A stretch of 64,000 nt of DNA from Rhizobium aethiopicum. GTDB taxonomy: Bacteria > Pseudomonadota > Alphaproteobacteria > Rhizobiales > Rhizobiaceae. A program made the translations under genes and the position numbers. Below the pieces are notes generated by a model, which had not been told where the DNA came from, made no database searches, and saw nothing but the letters and a program-made list of their open reading frames with translations. The stretch covers positions 248,001 through 312,000 of the forward strand of contig NZ_JACIFV010000001.1 of assembly GCF_014197535.1 (NCBI RefSeq), read 5' to 3'. Shown here piece by piece: positions 58,463-64,000 of the stretch; the stretch's first letter is position 1, and each line of letters starts with the position of its first letter.

Positions 58463-59626
58463 TTACCGCGGCTTCTTGCCGAAGACCTTGATATATTCCG
58501 CTTCGCCGCCCTTGGCGAGCGCCTTGGCCTGCTTGACCCAGTCGTCACGCTCGATGCGGCCGCGGAAATTCAGGTAGCCATCGACCCATTCGCGCTCGGC
58601 CTTCTTCCAGCCTGCGACCTGCGAGAAGGTGAAGATGCCGATTTCATTCAATGTCGCCTCGATCTTCGGACCGACGCCGGAGATCATCTTCAGGTCATCC
58701 GGTGCTGCGGGCTTTTCGATGCCGGCCGGACGGTTCTTGTCGGTCAGGCTTGGCTTGGCCGCCGGGGCGGCTTCCGCCTTGGCGGCAGCGGGCGCCGGCT
58801 CGGCAGGCGCCGTGCCGGAAACCGGCTGCTGCTCGGCTGCCTTGGCGTTTTTCGCAGCTGCCTTCGGCGCCGTTGCCGGCGTCTTCAAGGTCGCATTGGT
58901 CTCGGCATCGGTGCTCTTCGGGCGGCCGGCCTCGGAGGGCGGGATCGGCGCGCCGTCGGTCGGCGCCGACACGCTTTCGGCATCGGTCTTCTTGGCGCGT
59001 GTCCTTGCCTTCGGCTCTTCCGTCGTCAGCGAGGTCGGGCCGCCTTCAGGTGCTGAGAATATCCGGTCGATCTGGGTGCCCGGCTTGATGCTCGCGCCAT
59101 TGCCGGCGGCAAAGGTTTCGATGATCTCTTCGAGACGTTCGGGCGTCAGATCCTCGTAGGTGTCCTTGCCAATCATCACCATCGGGGCGTTGACGCAGGC
59201 GCCAAGACATTCGACCTCTTCCCAGGAGAGCGTGCCTTCGGCATTGCGTTCGAAGGGGTGCGCGTGGATCTTGCTCTTGCAGACCGACATCAGCGCTTCC
59301 GAACCGCGCAGCATGCAGGGCGTCGTGCCGCAGACCTGGACGTGGGCGCGCGTGCCGACGGGATGCAGCTGGAACTGCGTGTAGAAGGTCGCGACCTCAA
59401 GCACTCTGATATAGGCCATGTCGAGCATGTCGGCGATCTTTTCGATCGCCGCGCGCGTGACCCAGCCGTCCTGTTCCTGCGCCCGCATCAGCAGCGGAAT
59501 GACCGCCGATTGCTGGCGGCCGGCGGGGTATTTCTGGATCGTCTTGTCCGCCCAGACCGCATTTTCATCGCTGAAAGCGAATGCGGCAGGCTGAAATTGA
59601 TCTTCGGCTAATCGACGAACGGACAT
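58463..59626 (-). CDS. nuoE: NADH-quinone oxidoreductase subunit E with C-terminal HhH extension
   Basis: The N-terminal 190 residues are a normal NuoE thioredoxin-like domain with [2Fe-2S] ligands in CGTTPC and ECLGAC. The protein is 387 residues, about twice the enteric length. Residues about 200-315 are an Ala/Pro/Lys-rich linker. The last 65 form a helix-hairpin-helix module (DDLKMISGVGPKIEATLNEIG...RDDWVKQAKAL) shared with the accessory protein encoded between nuoF and nuoG. Such extensions occur in alphaproteobacterial NuoE; their role is unknown. Confidence 0.93.
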   Translation of the reverse strand: MSVRRLAEDQFQPAAFAFSDENAVWADKTIQKYPAGRQQSAVIPLLMRAQEQDGWVTRAAIEKIADMLDMAYIRVLEVATFYTQFQLHPVGTRAHVQVCGTTPCMLRGSEALMSVCKSKIHAHPFERNAEGTLSWEEVECLGACVNAPMVMIGKDTYEDLTPERLEEIIETFAAGNGASIKPGTQIDRIFSAPEGGPTSLTTEEPKARTRAKKTDAESVSAPTDGAPIPPSEAGRPKSTDAETNATLKTPATAPKAAAKNAKAAEQQPVSGTAPAEPAPAAAKAEAAPAAKPSLTDKNRPAGIEKPAAPDDLKMISGVGPKIEATLNEIGIFTFSQVAGWKKAEREWVDGYLNFRGRIERDDWVKQAKALAKGGEAEYIKVFGKKPR

Positions 59627-59642
59627 TCTTCCTCACGCCTTG

Positions 59643-59915
59643 TCAGTTTAGGGTTCCACACCGCGAAGCGGTCAAAGACTGCATTTCGCAGGCATAGGCC
59701 GACTGGTCTTTCTGCATAAATACGACGAATTTTCCGCCGTTCGGAACGGCGGCCTTGATCTGATAGCCCTTGGACAAAAGCTCGCCCATGGACGATTGCT
59801 GCCCCGGCGGCGTCACTTCCTTATGACCCAGCGGCGTGCCGAGGGTGTCGGCCTCCTGGGCCGAAACCTCGGATGCCGCAAGAAGAATTGCGACGGCCAG
59901 CGGCAGAAGCTGCAT
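59643..59915 (-). CDS. Small secreted protein between nuoD and nuoE
   Basis: This protein of 90 residues has a signal peptide ([20 protein letters not shown]). The mature part is short, with two Cys residues (YACEMQSL and SRCGTL) that could form a disulfide and a beta-strand pair (GYQIKAAVPNGGKFVVFMQK). The ATG overlaps the nuoD stop (TGATG), so it is translationally coupled to complex I. The longer upstream frame overlaps nuoD and is rejected. Function unknown. Confidence 0.75.
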   Translation of the reverse strand: MQLLPLAVAILLAASEVSAQEADTLGTPLGHKEVTPPGQQSSMGELLSKGYQIKAAVPNGGKFVVFMQKDQSAYACEMQSLTASRCGTLN

Positions 59916-61105
59916 CAGCGGTCCACCTCGCCGAAGACGATATCGAGCGAGCCAAGGACAGCAGCGACATCGGCAAGCTGGTGGCCGCGGCACATGAAGT
60001 CCATCGCCTGCAGATGGGCGTAACCCGGAGCGCGGATCTTGCAGCGATACGGCTTGTTCGAGCCGTCGGAGACGAGATAGACGCCGAACTCGCCCTTCGG
60101 CGCCTCGACGGCGGCATAAACCTCGCCGGCCGGCACATGGTAGCCTTCGGTGTAGAGCTTGAAATGGTGGATCAGCGCTTCCATCGAGCGCTTCATCTCG
60201 CCGCGCTTCGGCGGCACGACCTTACCGTCGATCGACGAGAAAGGACCGGTCTTGGCATCCGAGAGCAGGCGATTGACGCACTGCTTCATGATGCGGACCG
60301 ATTGGCGCATCTCGATCATGCGGATCAGGTAGCGGTCGTAATTGTCGCCGTTCTTGCCGATCGGGATGTCGAATTCGAGATCGGAATAACATTCGTAAGG
60401 CTGGGCGCGACGCAGGTCCCAGGCAGCGCCCGAACCACGCACCATGACGCCGGAGAAGCCCCAGGCCCAGCAATCTTCCAGAGAGACGACGCCGATATCG
60501 ACGTTGCGCTGCTTGAAGATACGGTTGCCGGTCAAAAGATCGTCGATGTCATCGAGCGCCTTCAGGAAGGGATCGCACCAGTCGCCGATGTCCTGCACGA
60601 GCTTTTCCGGCAGATCCTGGTGGACGCCGCCCGGACGGAAATAAGCCGCATGCATGCGCGAACCGCTGGCGCGTTCATAGAACACCATCAGCTTTTCGCG
60701 CTCTTCGAAGCCCCAGAGCGGCGGTGTCAGCGCGCCGACGTCCATGGCCTGCGTCGTGACGTTCAAGAGATGCGAGAGGATGCGGCCGATTTCCGAGTAG
60801 AGCACGCGGATCAGCTGGCCACGGATCGGGATCTGGATGCCGAGCAGCTTTTCGACGGCCAGCGCATAGGCATGCTCCTGGTTCATCGGCGCGACATAGT
60901 CGAGGCGATCGAAATAGGGCACGGCCTGAAGATAGGTCTTGGTCTCGATCAGCTTCTCGGTGCCGCGGTGCAGCAGGCCGATATGCGGATCGACCCGCTC
61001 CACAATTTCGCCGTCAAGCTCCAGGACAAGACGAAGAACGCCGTGCGCCGCCGGATGCTGCGGTCCGAAATTGATGTTGAAGTTACGGACGTTATGTTCG
61101 GTCAT
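59915..61105 (-). CDS. nuoD: NADH-quinone oxidoreductase subunit D
   Basis: This 49-kDa-type subunit of 396 residues forms the quinone-binding site with NuoB. Conserved features are [40 protein letters not shown], the quinone-site Tyr in DRLDYVAPM and the C-terminal DIVFGEVDR. NuoC and NuoD are separate here, unlike the fused enteric form. Confidence 0.97.
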   Translation of the reverse strand: MTEHNVRNFNINFGPQHPAAHGVLRLVLELDGEIVERVDPHIGLLHRGTEKLIETKTYLQAVPYFDRLDYVAPMNQEHAYALAVEKLLGIQIPIRGQLIRVLYSEIGRILSHLLNVTTQAMDVGALTPPLWGFEEREKLMVFYERASGSRMHAAYFRPGGVHQDLPEKLVQDIGDWCDPFLKALDDIDDLLTGNRIFKQRNVDIGVVSLEDCWAWGFSGVMVRGSGAAWDLRRAQPYECYSDLEFDIPIGKNGDNYDRYLIRMIEMRQSVRIMKQCVNRLLSDAKTGPFSSIDGKVVPPKRGEMKRSMEALIHHFKLYTEGYHVPAGEVYAAVEAPKGEFGVYLVSDGSNKPYRCKIRAPGYAHLQAMDFMCRGHQLADVAAVLGSLDIVFGEVDR

Positions 61106-61171
61106 GGCGATGGGCTCGCGTTCTCAGATAACCAGTGAATGACGGGCGCAGAGCCCGCCAGCCGCCTTGAA

Positions 61172-61774
61172 CTATTGTTTCGCTTTTTCGTCGCCAGGAA
61201 GCACATATTCCGTGCCTTCCCATGGCGACATGAAGTCGAAGTTGCGGAATTCCTGTTTCAGTTCCACCGGCTCGTAGACGACGCGCTTCGCCGCATCGTC
61301 ATAGCGAACTTCAACGAAACCGGTCGTCGGAAAGTCCTTGCGCAGCGGGTGGCCTTCGAAACCGTAGTCGGTCAGGATGCGGCGCAGGTCCGGATGGCCG
61401 GTGAACAGCACACCGTACATGTCCCAGGTCTCACGCTCGAACCAGTCGGCGCCGGGATAGACGGCGCAGGCGGACGGAACCGGCGTATCCTCGTCGGTCG
61501 CGACCTTGACGCGGATGCGCAGGTTCTTCTTCGGCGACAGCAGATGATAGACGACGTCGAAACGCAGTTCGCGCTGCGGCCAGTCGACGCCGCAGATGTC
61601 GATCAGGTTGACGAAACCGCATTTGGCGTCGTCACGCAGGAAGGTCAGCAGCGGGATCAGGTTTTCACCCGTCGCCGTCAGCGTCAGCTCGCCATACTTC
61701 ATCTGCGAAGCGGCGATCAGGTTGCCGCGCGCTTCGCCAAGATAGGAGGCAAGCTCAGTCAGGGCTTCACTCAT
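61172..61774 (-). CDS. nuoC: NADH-quinone oxidoreductase subunit C
   Basis: This protein of 200 residues is the 30-kDa subunit of the peripheral arm. The signature [37 protein letters not shown] is complete. The gene lies 18 nt after nuoB and 66 nt before nuoD. Confidence 0.96.
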   Translation of the reverse strand: MSEALTELASYLGEARGNLIAASQMKYGELTLTATGENLIPLLTFLRDDAKCGFVNLIDICGVDWPQRELRFDVVYHLLSPKKNLRIRVKVATDEDTPVPSACAVYPGADWFERETWDMYGVLFTGHPDLRRILTDYGFEGHPLRKDFPTTGFVEVRYDDAAKRVVYEPVELKQEFRNFDFMSPWEGTEYVLPGDEKAKQ

Positions 61775-61792
61775 ATGCCTTGTCCTTAACCC

Positions 61793-62377
61793 TTAGCGTT
61801 CGATCGTGCCGGTGCGCCGGATCTTCTTCTGCAGCAGAAGCACGCCGTAGAGCAGTGCCTCCGCCGTGGGGGGACAGCCCGGCACATAGATGTCGATCGG
61901 CACGACGCGGTCGCAGCCGCGCACCACGGAATAGGAATAGTGATAGTAGCCGCCGCCATTGGCGCAGGAGCCCATCGAGATGACATAACGCGGCTCGGGC
62001 ATCTGGTCGTAGACCTTGCGCAGAGCTGGCGCCATCTTGTTAGTCAGCGTGCCGGCGACGATCATCACGTCGGACTGGCGCGGCGAAGCGCGCGGCGCAA
62101 AACCAAAGCGCTCGACGTCGTAACGCGGCATGGAGAGCTGCATCATTTCGACGGCGCAGCAGGCAAGACCGAAGGTCATCCACATCAGGGAGCCGGTGCG
62201 AGCCCAGTTGATCAGTTCGTCCGTCGAGGTGACGAGGAAACCCTTGTCGGCGAGCTCGTTATTGATCTCGCCGAAAAACGCGTCGTTGCTGCCGATCGGC
62301 TTGCCGGTCGACGGATCGATGATCCCCTTCGGTTGCGGCGCGACGAGCGGCTGATTGCTCACAGGGGTCACTCCCAT
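61793..62377 (-). CDS. nuoB: NADH-quinone oxidoreductase subunit B
   Basis: This subunit of 194 residues carries the terminal [4Fe-4S] cluster N2. Ligands are the tandem Cys in [18 protein letters not shown] and [13 protein letters not shown]. The ATG at 62377 ([10 protein letters not shown]) has GGGAG at 8 nt, while an upstream ATG at 62398 has no ribosome binding site. It overlaps nuoA by 10 nt. Confidence 0.95.
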   Translation of the reverse strand: MGVTPVSNQPLVAPQPKGIIDPSTGKPIGSNDAFFGEINNELADKGFLVTSTDELINWARTGSLMWMTFGLACCAVEMMQLSMPRYDVERFGFAPRASPRQSDVMIVAGTLTNKMAPALRKVYDQMPEPRYVISMGSCANGGGYYHYSYSVVRGCDRVVPIDIYVPGCPPTAEALLYGVLLLQKKIRRTGTIER

Positions 62378-62733
62378 TCCAGGGCTCCCTTCTTCCATTC
62401 ATAGATAAAGCCGATGGTCAGCACGAGGAGGAAGACCATCATGGACCAGAAGCCGAACCAGCCGATGGCGCCGAAGGAAACGGCCCAGGGGAAGAGGAAG
62501 GCGACCTCGAGGTCGAAGATGATGAAGAGGATCGACACGAGATAGAAGCGGATGTCGAACTTCATGCGGGCGTCGTCGAAGGCATTGAAGCCGCATTCGT
62601 AAGCGGAGAGCTTTTCCGAATCGGGCGCTTTGAAAGCCACGGCGAACGGCGCAATGAGCAGCGCCAGGCCGATAACGAGCGCGATGGCGATGAAGATAGC
62701 GATCGGAATATAGGAACTGAGCAGTTCAGTCAT
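62368..62733 (-). CDS. nuoA: NADH-quinone oxidoreductase subunit A
   Basis: This membrane subunit of 121 residues has three helices (ND3 homologue). The loop with the conserved Cys is [24 protein letters not shown], and the second helix begins [18 protein letters not shown]. Start chosen at MTELLSSY (62733), 8 nt past AAGGA; the adjacent ATG one codon upstream is equally possible. It is the first gene of the nuo operon, with 247 nt upstream before tRNA-Asp. Confidence 0.94.
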   Translation of the reverse strand: MTELLSSYIPIAIFIAIALVIGLALLIAPFAVAFKAPDSEKLSAYECGFNAFDDARMKFDIRFYLVSILFIIFDLEVAFLFPWAVSFGAIGWFGFWSMMVFLLVLTIGFIYEWKKGALEWE

Positions 62734-62980
62734 CATGTTCATCCTTGCTTGCCGGAGGCGCCAGGCGGCGCATTTGGGCAATTGCCCGACAAGCGAACGT
62801 GCGTTGCAACAAGCCGTGGTTAGCGCAGGCGACGCCCCGGCGCAAGACTTTTACAGAGGCAATTCGACGCGTCGCGCGCGGACATTATCAAGCAGATGCA
62901 ACGATGTCGCGACAAATCCGCAGAAGTCGATTCAAGCTGCATGCCTGACCCTTGGAAACTGCATGGCTTTCGGAAGAGAA

Positions 62981-63057
62981 TGGCGCGAGTGACGGGGCTC
63001 GAACCCGCGACCTCCGGCGTGACAGGCCGGCACTCTAACCGACTGAGCTACACCCGC
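62981..63057 (-). tRNA. tRNA-Asp (anticodon GTC), copy 1
   Basis: The minus strand gives a 77-nt cloverleaf with CCA encoded. The acceptor is GCGGGTG/CACTCGC. The anticodon stem CCGGC/GCCGG encloses loop CTGTCAC with anticodon GTC. The T-loop is GGTTCGAGCC. Confidence 0.97.
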
Positions 63058-63108
63058 GCATGATGGACGGAAGAGCCGGACGGCAGCGCTTGAACGCCTG
63101 CTTTGAAA

Positions 63109-63185
63109 TGGCGCGAGTGACGGGGCTCGAACCCGCGACCTCCGGCGTGACAGGCCGGCACTCTAACCGACTGAGCTACACCCGC
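63109..63185 (-). tRNA. tRNA-Asp (anticodon GTC), copy 2
   Basis: Identical in sequence to the other tRNA-Asp gene. The two genes lie in tandem on the same strand, 51 nt apart, so they probably form one transcript and arose by local duplication. Confidence 0.97.
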
Positions 63186-63598
63186 ACTTCATTTCAAGCA
63201 ATCCGGATGCCTTCGCACCCTCACCAAAACGGCTGGCCGTTTCGATGAGCGGCTAACTACGGGGTTCGCCTTTTAGTGTCAAGCAGGTTTGGAGACAAAA
63301 CCATGACAGTCGCTGAATTGTTTCGGCAGAGCCGCTGCAGGAAGAACGGAAAGCCGGCAATTCCAACCTCCGCAGCGGCACTGAGGCACGATCGGAGCCG
63401 ACGGCGCAGGCAAAACGGATAAGTCCGCTGCCTGCCCTCCCCTTTATCCACAGGCCGACCGAGCGCGATCGGCAGCACAGACCAGCAGACGACCGCCAAA
63501 AAAATCAAAAATTCTTCACAAACACTCTTGCGGTTTTGCCGCGATCCGCATAGATCACGGCCACCAACGCAGCAGGCCGATACGGCTTCGCCAGCGAT
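63186..63598. other. Gene-free region between tRNA-Asp and tRNA-Val
   Basis: It should hold the tRNA-Asp promoter (minus) and the tRNA-Val promoter (plus). One perfect DnaA-box match TTATCCACA is at 63444-63452; a single box is not evidence of an origin. No gene is supported. Confidence 0.5.
63527..63555 (+). promoter_or_regulatory. Putative tRNA-Val promoter
   Basis: CTTGCG (63527-63532), 17 nt, ATAGAT (63550-63555). The predicted transcript would begin about 37 nt upstream of the tRNA. Confidence 0.5.
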
Positions 63599-63674
63599 GG
63601 GCGATTAGCTCAGTTGGTAGAGCGCCTCGTTTACACCGAGGATGTCGGGAGTTCGAGTCTCTCATCGCCCACCA
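63599..63674 (+). tRNA. tRNA-Val (anticodon TAC)
   Basis: This is a 76-nt cloverleaf. The acceptor is GGGCGAT/ATCGCCC. The anticodon stem CCTCG/CGAGG encloses TTTACAC with anticodon TAC. The T-arm contains AGTTCGAGTCT, and CCA is encoded. Confidence 0.97.
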
Positions 63675-63958
63675 TTTTTTCCAAAGTGCCAAGCAGCTGA
63701 ATAACGCCGAGGCTTCGCAGACGAACGCCGGCATTGCTTCGTCACCATATTTGCAATTCCAGTTGCGCAGCCGATCCAATCGAGGCGCCCGACAGCTCCA
63801 GATGCGCCGCCCCCTGAAAGCCAGTGCTCCACCAAATCGGACTACCCCCGGCCGCCACGCCACCTCCTATTGGGCGAATGGATGGGGGCGGGCAAAAGTG
63901 AGATTATTCGTCGCCCGGAAGTCTCCGCAGTTGAAGGCTTACGGTGCCGGGGGGTGCC

Positions 63959-64000
63959 ATGAGAACTCTATGCTCCGCATTGACGCTGTGCATCGCGATC
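63959..64000 (+). CDS. Start of an exported protein gene, cut by the window end
   Basis: ATG preceded by GGGGGG at about 4-9 nt opens a frame of 14 codons to the end of the window. The codons give MRTLCSALTLCIAI, which looks like the start of a signal peptide. Too short to identify; the call rests on the ribosome binding site and hydrophobic pattern only. Confidence 0.4.
   Translation, partial: MRTLCSALTLCIAI

Noticed and set aside
63060..63248. Plus-strand frame with VTGLEPATSGVTGRHSN
   Set aside because: It is the antisense translation of tRNA-Asp copy 2, a common false protein.
63444..63452. Perfect DnaA box as sign of a replication origin
   Set aside because: Only one box, with no AT-rich unwinding region, no cluster and no dnaA, hemE or parAB genes nearby.
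63555..63863. Minus-strand frame with MRDSNSRHPRCKRGALPTEL
   Set aside because: It is the known translation artefact of a tRNA read on the opposite strand; it covers tRNA-Val.

Overview
The window is a GC-rich chromosomal core segment of an alphaproteobacterium of the Rhizobium/Agrobacterium type. Several features support this. PleD and DivK lie in tandem. ProS is the short, editing-domain-free form. RNase E has an acidic insertion in its S1 domain. RNase J and RNase E occur together. The complex I operon is rhizobial in layout, and LexA boxes follow the alphaproteobacterial GTTC-N7-GTTC pattern. I saw no insertion sequence, prophage, integrase or CRISPR array. The genus assignment rests on family resemblance, not on a database search.

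Layout. 1-5.1 kb (mostly +): rlmB, a secreted Inh-type protein, two small proteins, tRNA-Thr, NAD kinase, a lipoprotein and an alpha/beta hydrolase. 5.1-10.5 kb (-): prfB with a programmed +1 frameshift, penicillin-binding protein 1A and an AMIN-type amidase, i.e. release factor 2 plus cell-wall synthesis and splitting. 10.5-14.3 kb (+): RNase E with a long leader, then an unpartnered VapB-like antitoxin. 14.3-15.9 kb (-): AidB-like acyl-CoA dehydrogenase. 16.1-27.7 kb (+): pyrB, a degenerate dihydroorotase, plsY, dprA, topA, rnr, a DUF983 protein, an MFS transporter and rpmG. 27.7-30.2 kb: a structured intergenic region, then pleD and divK (-). 30.3-34.7 kb (mostly +): DUF3572 protein, HAD-like protein, GNAT protein (-), dinB and an L,D-transpeptidase. 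34.8-39.3 kb: dnaE (-) and a divergent SOS locus with two LexA boxes. 39.3-42.9 kb (-): proS-lolC-lolD with a clear promoter and a divergent sRNA candidate. 43.2-62.7 kb (-): one long cluster, nuoA-B-C-D-(small secreted protein)-E-F-(HhH protein)-G-H-I-J-K-L-M-N-birA-rnj-mce-DUF1467. 62.98-64 kb: two tandem tRNA-Asp genes, tRNA-Val and the first codons of another gene.

The most interesting locus is 38.4-38.8 kb. A 28-codon gene for a single-span membrane peptide, too short for usual gene calling, has a strong ribosome binding site. Its promoter has a perfect -35 (TTGACA) with a LexA box inside the spacer. A second LexA box overlaps the promoter of the oppositely oriented DUF5680 gene. The small gene has the architecture of the SOS-induced division inhibitor SidA of Caulobacter and sits directly upstream of dnaE in the same orientation. 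Other points worth checking are an sRNA candidate with a perfect terminator upstream of proS, a structured RNA candidate between rpmG and pleD, a pseudo-dihydroorotase fused to pyrB by a 4-nt overlap, and a shared C-terminal helix-hairpin-helix module on NuoE and on an accessory protein within the nuo operon.
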